A stretch of 64,000 nucleotides of DNA. It comes from Deltaproteobacteria bacterium (lineage in GTDB: Bacteria; Myxococcota_A; UBA9160; UBA6930). Shown here piece after piece: positions 17,087 to 25,293 of this stretch. The notes below the pieces were generated by a model. The model ran no database searches, was not told the DNA's origin, and saw only the letters and a list, made by a program, of their open reading frames with translations. The stretch's first letter is position 1. Each line of letters opens with the position of its first letter. The stretch spans positions 1 to 64,000 of the forward strand of contig JAJDAP010000014.1 in the NCBI GenBank assembly GCA_029261795.1, in the 5' to 3' direction. A program made the translations under genes and the position numbers.

Positions 17087-17728
17087 TCAGGGGCCGGCTG
17101 CATCTCCCGGTCGGGTCACGCCGCGGCCGACTGCGATTCGCTCTCCGTTGCCGTCGATCGAGCGCTGGGCCGCGTGCAGGAGCTGGAGCACGTACACCCC
17201 GGAGTGGCCATCGGTGCGGGGCGCGCGTCGCCCTTCGATGCAATCCAGGAAGTGGCGGCACTCTTCGCGGAGCGGCTCTTCCTCGCCGTAGTCGATCGCC
17301 ACCCCGTCGTGCTTGACCGGGATCGGTTGTCCTTGCTGCCAATCGACCTCGAGGTTCCACATCAGCATCTGCTTGGCTACGTCATCGAAACTGACCATAC
17401 GCTTCGAGCCGATCACGACCAGCTTTTGTTCCTTGAACGGGTGAAGCCACGAAACGAAGACGTGGGCACGGACGCTACCCTCGAATAACAACTGCGTGTT
17501 CGTGATGTCCGCGACGCCTGGCGAAATGTAGCCGCCCCCGGTCGCGACGATTTGGCCACGTTCCTTCACCTGGTCCTGGAGAGGGCGAACGATGCGCATG
17601 ACGGCCTCGTTCTTGTCTGCCGGGGTTCCGAGTACCAGGTCAAGGGGCTCGACCTCCTCGCGGACGAAGGCGTCCATCCAATCGAGCTCTCGCTGAAACT
17701 CGGGCTCGGTCTCGAAATCCCATGCCAT
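17087..17728 (-). pseudogene. Chimeric remnant: acyl-CoA dehydrogenase N-terminus fused to Gfo/Idh/MocA C-terminus
   Basis: The 213-codon frame joins two unrelated families in frame. Residues 1-58 (MAWDFETEPEFQRELDWMD to VKERG) match the start of an acyl-CoA dehydrogenase, with its AGGAGG ribosome-binding site retained. From about residue 59 (near base 17554) the text becomes the C-terminal half of a WlbA/WbpB-like sugar dehydrogenase: ATGGGYISPGVADITNTQL, HVFVSWLHPFKEQ and LVVIGSKRMVSFDD. Neither half keeps an active site: no FAD site, no catalytic Glu and no NAD-binding Rossmann fold remain. A deletion that removed the rest of both genes, or a false assembly join, explains it. It is drawn as a pseudogene because no function is plausible. 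Confidence 0.8.
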
Positions 17729-17782
17729 GCCGCATCCTCCTGGAAGGCCGGCAAGGTACCACGGGCGGGAAGGGCGCGGGGT

Positions 17783-18298
17783 CTAGAGGCGTCGCTGCCC
17801 GCTGCGCCGTCGGCGCATGCGACCGTGAAGTTGCTTGCGCCGCGCCTTCAGGTAGTCGTCGCGGGAAACGCCCTTGTGCTTCTTCAGTTCCGCCTGGCGA
17901 TAGTGGCAGAAGTCTTCATAGGCATCGATCTCGTGGCGTGTTTCGCGAACGACCAGTTCGGCCAGGATCGCGTCGTCGAGGAATCCGAGGCCGGGAACCG
18001 AATCCGGAATCACGTCCAGCGGTTCGGCAAAGTACGCGAGCGCCTGCAGGATGCGCTTGCGGTCCGAGCCGGCCAGGCCGAATTGTTCGTCGCCTAGCAT
18101 GTCGACGAGGGTGCCGAGGCGGCGGATGCGGTCCCGCATGAAGACGGGCGTACTGTCGACATCGGCCTGCACCAGCAGGCGCCGCGCCTCTGCAGCGATC
18201 TCGGCCTCGTCCCGACCCGCCGAGGCGGCGCGGGCTTCCGCCATCCGTTTGCGGAGATACGAGAGATCTCGGTCAGAGAGCTCGAAGGTGATTCGCAT
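17783..18298 (-). CDS. DUF1232 (YkvA-family) protein
   Basis: This 171-residue protein starts MRITFELSDRDLSYLRKRM. Its core AYFAEPLDVIPDSVPGLGFLDDA is the DUF1232/YkvA signature (LDLIPD, then a G-x-LDD pair), a short domain with one or two membrane-associated helices and unknown function. The first 80 residues are charged helix, and the last 30 are strongly basic (RKQLHGRMRRRRSGQRR). The start at ATG 18296-18298 is favoured because the open frame upstream of it has no family character and would run through the 3' end of the TPR gene. It follows that gene by 25 bp and may be the last member of its operon. Confidence 0.82.
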   Translation of the reverse strand: MRITFELSDRDLSYLRKRMAEARAASAGRDEAEIAAEARRLLVQADVDSTPVFMRDRIRRLGTLVDMLGDEQFGLAGSDRKRILQALAYFAEPLDVIPDSVPGLGFLDDAILAELVVRETRHEIDAYEDFCHYRQAELKKHKGVSRDDYLKARRKQLHGRMRRRRSGQRRL

Positions 18299-18323
18299 CG
18301 GCACGGCGGAATTCCTGCGCCCC

Positions 18324-19595
18324 TCAGTTGCGCCGCGCGTTGATGGCCTGGATCCAGGCCCCGCTCGATTTGGAGGTCTTCTTGTCGCGCGCCGATCGCT
18401 CGAACGACGTGCGCGCTGCCTGAAATTTCTCGGCCTGGAACTGGCTGATGCCGAGGAGCAGGTACGCCTCGCCCACCGCGTCGATCCCGCCCTTCTTGAT
18501 TCCCTTGGCGATGGACTCCTCAGCCAGCTTCCAGCGTTCTCCATCGATGTGGAGCTGGCCCAGGCGAACGTAGAGTTTTCCGTCATCCGCAGCGGAGGCT
18601 GCACGTCCGAGCGGATCGAGGGCACGATCGTACTCGCGCGACATGGCCCAGGCATTGGCCAGAAGCTCCCAGTTCTTCTCGTTCTTGACGACGGTCCCGT
18701 CAGCGATCCCCTTGTCGAGCAACACGGCCGCCTTGTAGGGCACCTCGTTGAACAGGTAGAGCTGGCTCAAGCGCTCCAGTTCCTTCGAGTCCTCGAGGTA
18801 ACCCTCCATCTGTGCCAACTCCATCGCAATGAGTGCACGACGCGGCTGGTCGAGCTGCCCGTAGACCGCGGTTAGCTGCTTGAGGTAAGTCTCCTTGGGA
18901 GAGATGCGCGCCAGTGCCTCGAGCAATTTGGCAGCCCCCTTGTAGTCTTCGAGCGCGAGATTGAGCTGGGAACCGAGGCGCAGCCACGCTTCCCGAGGCT
19001 TGTTCGGGTCCATCTTCGCGAGGCCCTGTTTCGCCCATTTCCACGCGTTGCGGTACTCGGCCTTCTCCGCTTTCTCGTTGCTGGAATTGCTCGCCTTCTG
19101 GGCGTAGGCGTTCGCCATGAGCATGTAGGCGCTGGCGGGCGGATTGTTCGCCTTGTTGAACCAATCCAACAGGATCTTGATTCCCTGGTCGTACTTCTCC
19201 TGCAGCATGTAGAGCTGGCCCAGATTGAACTGCGTGTTGAGCTGGGCGGAATCCGGAAGCGCCTCGAGTGCCAGAGCCTTCTCGAACGCCTTGATCGACT
19301 TACCGTACTGCTCCTTCGTCGAGTAGAGGTAACCGAAGGTCTGGTGGGCCAGGGCCAGCTCGTGACTGTTCGCCTTCTTGAGCGCCAGGATGGCGTTCAG
19401 CTGCTTCTCTGCGACCGCGAAGTTCGGCGGTTCGGCCTGAAGCGCATCGTTCGCGTCGGTCAACATGGTGTAGACGCGTTTGCCGACGGCCTCGACCTTC
19501 TTGGTCTTCGGCGCCTCGCGGGGCGGGTCCTTCGCAACGGCGGGGGCCGCCATGAAGGCGAGGGCGAATGCGAGAACGATTGCACGATGGATCAT
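18324..19595 (-). CDS. TPR protein of the TonB2-type energy-coupling operon
   Basis: This 423-residue protein has a clear Sec signal peptide (MIHRAIVLAFALAFMAAPAVA) and then about nine tetratricopeptide-type helix pairs, for example LALAHQTFGYLYSTKEQYGKS and AQLNTQFNLGQLYMLQEKYD. Placement after TonB genes and the signal peptide put it in the periplasm, where TPR partners of TonB2 systems are thought to bind TonB or its receptors. The ATG at 19593-19595 overlaps the upstream TonB stop as ATGA. It is the seventh and last obvious gene of the 23992-18324 operon. The role is inferred from the operon layout, not from a catalytic motif. Confidence 0.88.
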   Translation of the reverse strand: MIHRAIVLAFALAFMAAPAVAKDPPREAPKTKKVEAVGKRVYTMLTDANDALQAEPPNFAVAEKQLNAILALKKANSHELALAHQTFGYLYSTKEQYGKSIKAFEKALALEALPDSAQLNTQFNLGQLYMLQEKYDQGIKILLDWFNKANNPPASAYMLMANAYAQKASNSSNEKAEKAEYRNAWKWAKQGLAKMDPNKPREAWLRLGSQLNLALEDYKGAAKLLEALARISPKETYLKQLTAVYGQLDQPRRALIAMELAQMEGYLEDSKELERLSQLYLFNEVPYKAAVLLDKGIADGTVVKNEKNWELLANAWAMSREYDRALDPLGRAASAADDGKLYVRLGQLHIDGERWKLAEESIAKGIKKGGIDAVGEAYLLLGISQFQAEKFQAARTSFERSARDKKTSKSSGAWIQAINARRN

Positions 19596-20224
19596 CGGAT
19601 CTCCTCCTGCTCGGTAGGATCAAAGCTGAAGACGAGGGGGACGTTGTCGGTACGGACCGCTTCACCGTCGACGGTCTGCGGAAGGAAGCGGCAGCGGCCG
19701 GCCGCTCGCAGCGCTGCGCGGTCGAACATGCGCGGCGGCTCGGACGAGACGACTCGCGCATTTTCTACGGCGCCGGCCCGGTTTACATCGAAGGCGACCT
19801 GGACCTGGCCGCCAATGCCGCGCGCGGCGGGGCCGGTGGGATAGGCAGGGCTGGGGCAGAACATGCGGATCGTCGGGCGGTCGCCGGTCTTGCCGGGAAG
19901 GCCTGGATTTCCTGCGGGAATCGGCTCGACCCGCGTGACCGGTTTCACCGTCACCAGGGACACGGTCTCGATCACTCGTGAGGGCGGCGGCGCAGGCGGC
20001 TCCGCAGTCTGACGCGCGGGCGGACGCACCTTCGTCTCTGGCTCGGTGTCCTCCGGGACGAACACCAAGTCGATCGGCGGCGCGCGGTGGTGGTCGATGA
20101 CGATCAGCTCTTGAACGGCAGAGAGTGCATGCATGAGATAGAAGAGACCGAATGTGACGAACACCGCGAGCGCTGCGGCTCCGGGTCGTCGCACGAGCGA
20201 ACCTCGCGAAGTGAGACGGGCCAT
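19592..20224 (-). CDS. tonB: TonB-family energy transducer (second of two)
   Basis: This 210-residue protein starts at ATG 20222-20224 (MARLTSRGSLVRRPG), preceded by GAAGGA. One N-terminal membrane anchor (AAALAVFVTFGLFYLMHAL) is followed by a Pro-rich periplasmic stretch (ETKVRPPARQTAEPPAPPP) and a C-terminal TonB domain (IGGQVQVAFDVNRAGAVENARVV, then FDRAALRAAGRCRFLP). TonB links the proton-driven ExbB/ExbD motor to outer-membrane receptors. The domain order matches the gene just upstream, and the shared segments (GLFYLMH against GLFWIMH, SSEPPRMFD against DSEPPRTFD) point to a tandem duplication. The 73 bp between the two genes is the widest gap in this operon. Confidence 0.9.
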   Translation of the reverse strand: MARLTSRGSLVRRPGAAALAVFVTFGLFYLMHALSAVQELIVIDHHRAPPIDLVFVPEDTEPETKVRPPARQTAEPPAPPPSRVIETVSLVTVKPVTRVEPIPAGNPGLPGKTGDRPTIRMFCPSPAYPTGPAARGIGGQVQVAFDVNRAGAVENARVVSSEPPRMFDRAALRAAGRCRFLPQTVDGEAVRTDNVPLVFSFDPTEQEEIR

Positions 20225-20297
20225 GACTGTCCTTCGTTGCCAGCGCATTTCGGCCGGCAATGGATCGGGCGGTAGGGCGGTGCCCGCCAGTTCCTCC

Positions 20298-20912
20298 TTA
20301 AGCGTCTTCGTCGACACCGTCGAAGGAGATCACGATCTGCACCCCGTGCTGTATCACGGGCTGACCGTCGACCACCTTCGGCCGGTACTTGAACTTCTTG
20401 ACCGCGCGCATGGCAGATTTGTCGAAGGTGCGCGGCGGCTCGGAATCCACGACCCGGATATTCTCGGTCGTTCCCAGTGTCGTGACCGTGAACTCGAGCA
20501 GCACCCAACCCTTGAGATTGAGCTGTGCTGCACGGCGCGGGTATTCCGGTGCGATGCGCACCAACGGCACCGCGTCCATGTCCGAGAGCGCGGCTCCGAG
20601 CGCGGGGCCGCCGCCCATGTCCGCGGAGGGGATGCCGATGACCGGGCCGCCGGCATCGCCGAGATCTGGGCGGTTGGCCGACATGTTCACTTTGGGCGTC
20701 GGCGGCGGCTTGTTCTGCTCGACCTTTTCGGGAAGCTTCCGATCCTTGCGATTCGCACTCGAGTCTTCCTTCACGCGAACGAAGTCGATGTTTGCGCTCT
20801 GGATGTTCGTCTCCTTGAACTGGACGTTCAAGAAAGCGAGATAGTGCATGATCCAGAACAGGCCGAACGTGATGACGACGGCGAGGCCGGCGGAGCCGAG
20901 GCGCCGGCCCAT
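20298..20912 (-). CDS. tonB: TonB-family energy transducer (first of two)
   Basis: This 204-residue protein opens MGRRLGSAGLAVVITFGLFWIMH, a single membrane anchor, then a short Pro/Lys linker (KVEQNKPPPTPKV) and a TonB C-terminal domain (LKGWVLLEFTVTTLGTTENIRVV, then FDKSAMRAVKKFKYRP). It carries motor energy across the periplasm to receptors. The linker is shorter than in classic TonB (about 240 residues), as in TonB2 proteins. Its start overlaps the ExbD stop by one base (TGATG), so the two are translationally coupled. A GGGPALGAAL segment lies between linker and domain. Confidence 0.92.
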   Translation of the reverse strand: MGRRLGSAGLAVVITFGLFWIMHYLAFLNVQFKETNIQSANIDFVRVKEDSSANRKDRKLPEKVEQNKPPPTPKVNMSANRPDLGDAGGPVIGIPSADMGGGPALGAALSDMDAVPLVRIAPEYPRRAAQLNLKGWVLLEFTVTTLGTTENIRVVDSEPPRTFDKSAMRAVKKFKYRPKVVDGQPVIQHGVQIVISFDGVDEDA

Positions 20913-21319
20913 CAGTTCACGGGCCTTGCGGCGATGGCGATGTTGTCGACGCCCGCAAGCTTGGTGCCATCCATCACCCTCACGAAGACTCCGTTCTCGC
21001 TCTTCTCATCCGCCTGGATCACAACCGAACTCTGGGGGTTTTCTGCCAGCAGTCGCTGCACGTTGGCGGTGACGGAGCGGATGTCGACGACGCGACGGTT
21101 GATCCAGACCTGATTGTTCTTGTCGATCGCAATCAGGATGTTGGCCCGTTCCTTCTGTTCCGCGGTCTGGGCGTTCGGTTTCGTGACGTCGATGCCGGCT
21201 TCCTTGACGAAGGAGGCTGTCACGATGAAGAAGATGAGCAGGATGAACACAACGTCCATCATCGGCGTGATGTTGATCTCGCCCTCATCGGTTTCGATCT
21301 TGCGATGTCGTCTCGCCAT
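20912..21319 (-). CDS. exbD: ExbD/TolR-family motor protein
   Basis: This 135-residue protein has one membrane helix directly after INITPMMDVVFILLIFFIV. Asp22 inside it is the conserved proton-carrying residue of ExbD. The periplasmic part (ILIAIDKNNQVWINRRVV) has the usual fold, and VVIQADEKSENGVFVRVMD is the standard RGD-like loop region of the family. With ExbB it forms the proton-driven motor that powers TonB. It follows the small ExbB gene by 30 bp and overlaps the first TonB gene. ExbD of TonB2 systems (ExbD2) is about this length. Confidence 0.95.
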   Translation of the reverse strand: MARRHRKIETDEGEINITPMMDVVFILLIFFIVTASFVKEAGIDVTKPNAQTAEQKERANILIAIDKNNQVWINRRVVDIRSVTANVQRLLAENPQSSVVIQADEKSENGVFVRVMDGTKLAGVDNIAIAARPVN

Positions 21320-21349
21320 GGGCGCTTCCTCGGGTGTTGAGCTGTGGAG

Positions 21350-21862
21350 CTAGTGCTGGGTGAGCTCGTCGGCGAGCTCTTCTGTTTCTGTCTTGGCTTT
21401 GTTCTGGAGGTACGCGCTGAAGTACAGGCCCGAGAGCGCTGCCACCATTCCCGCCATCGTCGGGATCGTGGCCTTCGAGACGCCGGCGGCCATCATACGT
21501 GCGTTCGAGTTGCCCTGGGTCGCCATCGTGTCGAACACGGTGACCATGCCCGCGACCGTGCCCAGCAGGCCGATCAACGTGCAAAGGCCCACGCATGCCT
21601 GCAGAACGGTGAGGCCCGAGGTGAGGCCGGAGCTGACTTCCGAGATCAACATCCGCCGGATCTGATGGGCGTGCCAGGAGCGTGTCTCGCTCCGTGCATC
21701 CCAGATCGCCTTGACCCGCGCCAATTCCTCTCTGTGGATCGTGAACAGGTACCAGGCCTTTTCGAGGATCAGCGTCCACATGATCAGGGCGACGACGGCG
21801 AGGACGTAGAGCACGTCCCCGCCCTTGTCGATGAACGAGAGTACGTCGTACCACATCTGCAT
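21350..21862 (-). CDS. exbB: ExbB/MotA/TolQ-family motor protein (small form)
   Basis: This 170-residue protein has three hydrophobic segments: VLYVLAVVALIMWTLIL near the N-terminus, TVLQACVGLCTLIGLLGTVAG and ATIPTMAGMVAALSGLYFSAY. GLLGTVAGMV and the MAAGVSKATIPT block are the MotA/TolQ/ExbB signature. It is short compared with E. coli ExbB (244), as usual for ExbB2. It probably forms the pentameric ring around ExbD. It starts one base after the large ExbB-like gene ends, so translation is probably coupled. Confidence 0.93.
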   Translation of the reverse strand: MQMWYDVLSFIDKGGDVLYVLAVVALIMWTLILEKAWYLFTIHREELARVKAIWDARSETRSWHAHQIRRMLISEVSSGLTSGLTVLQACVGLCTLIGLLGTVAGMVTVFDTMATQGNSNARMMAAGVSKATIPTMAGMVAALSGLYFSAYLQNKAKTETEELADELTQH

Positions 21863-21863
21863 G

Positions 21864-23216
21864 TCAGGAAGCGGCCTCGGCTCGGCGTGCCACGATCCCG
21901 GCGCTGCGCTCTTCGATCACTTCCGCGATCGACTTGGCACGGCTCTGGACCAGGCTGTGGAGCAGGGTCAGCGGAATCGCCACGATCAGACCGAGCATCG
22001 TGGTGACCAGGGCCTTCGAGATACCACTGGCCATCAGCTTCGGATCGCCGGTACCGAACAGCGTGATCAACTGGAAGGTCTCGATCATACCGACGACGGT
22101 TCCGAGCAGGCCTAGCAACGGCGCGATGGCCGAGAAGACCTTGATCGTGGAGAGGAAGGTCTCGAGTGCCGACACCTCCCGTAGGATCGCCTCGTCGAGC
22201 TTCAGCTCGAGCGTCTCCACGTCCGATTCCGGATTGTCCTGGTAGATCTTCATGACCCGACCGAGCGGGTTGCTCTCGTCGGCGTCATCGCTCTTGGCCT
22301 GGGCGTTCACCTTGGCGTTCGTGGTGAACAACACGAAGAGGCGGATCAAGGCCATGATCGTGCCCAGGATGCCGATGCCGATGATGATGTACCCGACGCC
22401 GCCGCCTTGTTCGACGGTCTCTCGGGTGTCCGGCTGCTGCGTCAGCAAGGCGAGCAAGGCTCCCTTGGACGGGTCGAGCGGGGCTTCCACGAAGCTCCCG
22501 GCGCCCGTGCCCTCGAAGTTCTCCGCCGCGTTCGTGAACTCGGTCAGGGGTTGCTTCAGGATGCGTCGCAGCGCTCGGCTCTCTCCGTCGTAGGCGAGGA
22601 ACTCGCCATCGCTCACGGCGGTGAAGACACCGATTCGCGAGACTGTCTGCTCGACGTGGGTTCCGTCGGGCTGGGTCACGTTCGCCTGGAAGGTCACGGC
22701 CTTGCCGGACTCGGTGATTTCCTGCTGGAGCGTGTACCAGAGGTCTTCGAGTTCGCCGATCGCGGGAAGGTCGCGGCTGCCCGCGAGCTTCTCGAGGCCC
22801 GCTTCGCGGCCCGGGAACTGCGCGCTGACCATCGAGTTCTCGATGATGCCCCGCGTTTCGCCGGCAACCTGTCGGACGACGCCGAACAATTCGCCGAGGG
22901 AACCGAGACGCTCGGTCAGCTGATCCTCGAGCTGGGCGAGGTCGCGCTCTTGCTGCTGGAACGAAGCTTCGAGGGTTTCGCTTCGCTTCTCCTGGCGCCG
23001 ACGCTCCGCGCGTTGGTTGTTGAGCAGGGTCTGCTGCTCACCCTTCTTGGCATTGAACTCGGCTTCGCGCTTCTTGTTGAGCGCGGCGTCGGCCTGACGG
23101 CCAGCGCGCACTTCCTTGAGCAACGCGTCCAGGTCCTTGTCCTGGGCCAGGGTCGCGGCCGGGGTGAGGATCAAGGCCGTCGCAAGGACGGCAAGCACTT
23201 TGTGGAACCCGCTCAT
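21864..23216 (-). CDS. TtpC-like large ExbB/TolQ-family protein
   Basis: This 450-residue protein has a signal-like N-terminus (MSGFHKVLAVLATALILTPAATLA), a coiled-coil periplasmic domain of about 220 residues rich in Arg, Glu and Gln, and a C-terminal MotA/TolQ/ExbB domain (GVGYIIIGIGILGTIMALI, FSAIAPLLGLLGTVVGMIETF and KALVTTMLGLIVAIPLTLLHS). The ATG overlaps the stop of the DUF3450 gene (ATGA). In Vibrio TonB2 systems the matching protein TtpC is needed for iron-siderophore uptake and couples the motor to the periplasm. Function here rests on operon order and domain layout. Confidence 0.9.
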   Translation of the reverse strand: MSGFHKVLAVLATALILTPAATLAQDKDLDALLKEVRAGRQADAALNKKREAEFNAKKGEQQTLLNNQRAERRRQEKRSETLEASFQQQERDLAQLEDQLTERLGSLGELFGVVRQVAGETRGIIENSMVSAQFPGREAGLEKLAGSRDLPAIGELEDLWYTLQQEITESGKAVTFQANVTQPDGTHVEQTVSRIGVFTAVSDGEFLAYDGESRALRRILKQPLTEFTNAAENFEGTGAGSFVEAPLDPSKGALLALLTQQPDTRETVEQGGGVGYIIIGIGILGTIMALIRLFVLFTTNAKVNAQAKSDDADESNPLGRVMKIYQDNPESDVETLELKLDEAILREVSALETFLSTIKVFSAIAPLLGLLGTVVGMIETFQLITLFGTGDPKLMASGISKALVTTMLGLIVAIPLTLLHSLVQSRAKSIAEVIEERSAGIVARRAEAAS

Positions 23217-23992
23217 TTCGCGTCCTCCGAACCCTGGAAGGGCAACAACAGCAGGTCGGGCGGCGATTGCTTGCGCGCCACCTTGAGGGCCTTCTTGATC
23301 GGGGTGGCGTAGCTCGTATCGAGTATCTGCCAGGCGCCCGCACTGCGATCCCACGCGGCCGACTCCAGACCGTCGCGCGTCTGGTAGTAGAGGGCCGAGC
23401 GTCCGATTCGCAGGAAGTCGACGTCACGATCCTGGCCGTTCTGCGAGATCGAATCTTGATAGGCCTCGATCGTGTGACCGAAGTTGTTCTCGATCGTGTA
23501 GGCCTCGATGATCAAGCGGTACTTCTCCGCGACCGTGACATCAGAACGGTTCAGCAGATCGCGCAACTTCGCGACGCGCTTCTCGCGCTCACCGAGGAGG
23601 AAGGGCACGTCCGCTGCGATGACACGGTCGAGCATGTCGACCATGCGCTGCATCAGTGGGAAGATCTCTCGCTCGATCTCGGTGACACCGTCGATCTCGG
23701 TCTGGAGCTTGGTCAGCTCGTTCTTCTGCGAGGTCACCAGCTTCTGCAGCTGCTCATTGTACACACGGAGCGAGTCCACCTGACTCGTCTCACTGCGGTA
23801 CTGCTGGAGCAGGTCCTGCGTCTGGTCAGCGATCTTGTCGATCCTTTGCTGAGAAGTCTTGGCAGCAGCGTGAGTCGCTCCGCGGACCTGGAAGATCTGG
23901 TCAAGCGCGTCAGCGGCTGCACCAGTTCCTCCCAGGATGAGGCCCGTCGCAGCTACTCCAGCTACGAGGGACACGGGGGTCCAGAGGCGCAT
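23213..23992 (-). CDS. DUF3450 periplasmic coiled-coil protein
   Basis: This 259-residue protein has a signal peptide (MRLWTPVSLVAGVAATGLILGGTGAAA) and a long coiled coil (residues about 40-130, rich in Gln, Glu and Leu: QQRIDKIADQTQDLLQQY, VYNEQLQKLVTSQKNEL). The C-terminal EAYTIENNFGHTIEAY and FLRIGRSALYYQT are characteristic of DUF3450, a family almost always found in front of TtpC/ExbB/ExbD/TonB. The start at 23992 is preceded by GGGAGA and gives the signal peptide; a longer frame upstream does not. It is the first gene of the operon. The 297 bp in front of it hold no gene and presumably the promoter; no Fur-type box was recognised. Confidence 0.88.
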   Translation of the reverse strand: MRLWTPVSLVAGVAATGLILGGTGAAADALDQIFQVRGATHAAAKTSQQRIDKIADQTQDLLQQYRSETSQVDSLRVYNEQLQKLVTSQKNELTKLQTEIDGVTEIEREIFPLMQRMVDMLDRVIAADVPFLLGEREKRVAKLRDLLNRSDVTVAEKYRLIIEAYTIENNFGHTIEAYQDSISQNGQDRDVDFLRIGRSALYYQTRDGLESAAWDRSAGAWQILDTSYATPIKKALKVARKQSPPDLLLLPFQGSEDAK

Positions 23993-24289
23993 GAATGAGA
24001 TCTCCCTTTGATCGGCACAGAACGGATTGATTCGAGGCAGTGTACCTCGGGATCCTTGTAAATCTCGGTAAAATGAACAGGCGCGGGTGGTTCGACGCGC
24101 TTCAGCACTGCGCCGCCATTCACCGACGCAGTGCGTCGCCTTGGTCGTGGCTGGCTGAACGAGCGTTCCATCTGCGAGCCCCATCGAGAGGACGTCGGGC
24201 GTTGCGAAGTGTGTCGCCCCGACTCGCGATTGCGGGTGAGGCAGATCGCGGTACATGGAACGCTTCCCGCACTTGAGTTCGACGATGCG

Positions 24290-24775
24290 TCAACCCCCCG
24301 GGGCCAGCGTTTCTACCGTCAGTGCTCGGTCGGACGCCGTGTCCGAATCGCCGCGCTGACGTTGGTCAGCCCAACCGCCCGGCGTCACGGCGTCGACGCG
24401 AACACGCCGCGATGCGAATCGCCACGTGCCGTCGGTACAGCGGTACTCGTCGCGGTAGCTGCCCCAATGATCGAGCCCGTTCTCGGTCAACACGGCGAAG
24501 TAGCAGCGACCGCGGGCCGCGTACGGACCCGACACGTCGATCTGGTGCGTGGCCGTCATGTGGCGCAGGACGCGTACGCCGCCTCCGACGGCCGCCTCGA
24601 AGAAGCCGCGAATCGCTGCGTGTCCAGCGTAGTGCCGGTCGGGGACGAGTTCGAGCACGGCGTCTTCGGCGAACAGTGCCAGCATCGGATCGAAACGGGC
24701 CCGATCCCCATACTGATTATACCTCGCGACGAGGTCCCGGATCGCTTCGCGCGCGGCGAGTTCCCATGTTTCCAT
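24290..24775 (-). CDS. NTF2-like / SnoaL-like domain protein
   Basis: This 161-residue protein fits the cone-shaped NTF2 fold: an opening helix (AAREAIRDLVARYNQYGDRARF), then PMLALFAEDAVLELVP, HYAGHAAIRGFFEAAVGG, the TATHQIDV strand and WGSYRDEYRCTDGTWRFASR. The family includes limonene-epoxide hydrolase and dehydratase-like enzymes and also non-catalytic forms; which one applies cannot be said. The last 30 residues are disordered and unlike the fold. It is divergent from the VOC gene (53 bp apart), and the two may share a control region. Confidence 0.8.
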   Translation of the reverse strand: METWELAAREAIRDLVARYNQYGDRARFDPMLALFAEDAVLELVPDRHYAGHAAIRGFFEAAVGGGVRVLRHMTATHQIDVSGPYAARGRCYFAVLTENGLDHWGSYRDEYRCTDGTWRFASRRVRVDAVTPGGWADQRQRGDSDTASDRALTVETLAPGG

Positions 24776-24827
24776 CCGGGAAGCCTACCTTGGCCCACAG
24801 CCACGACGCTGGCCGGGAGGCGAATCG

Positions 24828-25289
24828 ATGATCTACGACATGGTGCACGTCAACGTGAACTGTACCGATCTGGTGCGTTCGCTGGCTTTCTATCGGACGA
24901 TCGGGTTTCGCGTCATGCACGTGTTCGGTGACGGGATCGACCGGCTCGATCCCGATGCCGACCCGATGCCGGGCCGGAACGAGCCGGGCACCGGCCACAC
25001 ACGCGGCGTCGTCATGACGCTCGGGGATCACCCACGCTGCTTCACCAAGCTCGAGTTGCTCGAGCACGTGTCGCCGCGCACGGAGCCGGAGCCGCCACGC
25101 GAGCACCACCAGGTGGGCATCAGCCGCATTGCGCTGCGCTGCAAGGACATCGAGGGCGAGGTGGCTCGGCTTCGTGAGGCCGGCATCAGCTTCGAGACGG
25201 AGACGCGCTCGACGGATTCCGTTGGCAACGCTCGCTATGCGTTCTTCCGAGACCCCGACGGCGTGATCCTCGAGCTGATCGAACTCTAG
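24828..25289 (+). CDS. VOC-superfamily (glyoxalase-like) metalloenzyme
   Basis: This 153-residue protein consists of paired beta-alpha-beta-beta-beta modules. The first is MVHVNVNCTDLVRSLAFYRTIGF, the second HHQVGISRIALRCKDIEGEV, and it ends with the usual FFRDPDGVILELIEL that supplies a metal-ligand Glu. The first-module metal ligand is His8 (MVHV) and a second may be in HHQVG. Members act as glyoxalases, dioxygenases or isomerases, so the substrate is open. GGGAGG sits 10 bases before the ATG. Its stop is 4 bp from the convergent hspQ gene. Confidence 0.85.
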   Translation: MIYDMVHVNVNCTDLVRSLAFYRTIGFRVMHVFGDGIDRLDPDADPMPGRNEPGTGHTRGVVMTLGDHPRCFTKLELLEHVSPRTEPEPPREHHQVGISRIALRCKDIEGEVARLREAGISFETETRSTDSVGNARYAFFRDPDGVILELIEL

Positions 25290-25293
25290 CTGT

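Noticed and set aside
23993..24289. Fur box or clear sigma-70 promoter upstream of the TonB2-type operon
   Set aside because: A TACACT-like -10 can be seen on the minus strand, but no -35 lies at 16-18 bp spacing and no 19-bp Fur palindrome was found.
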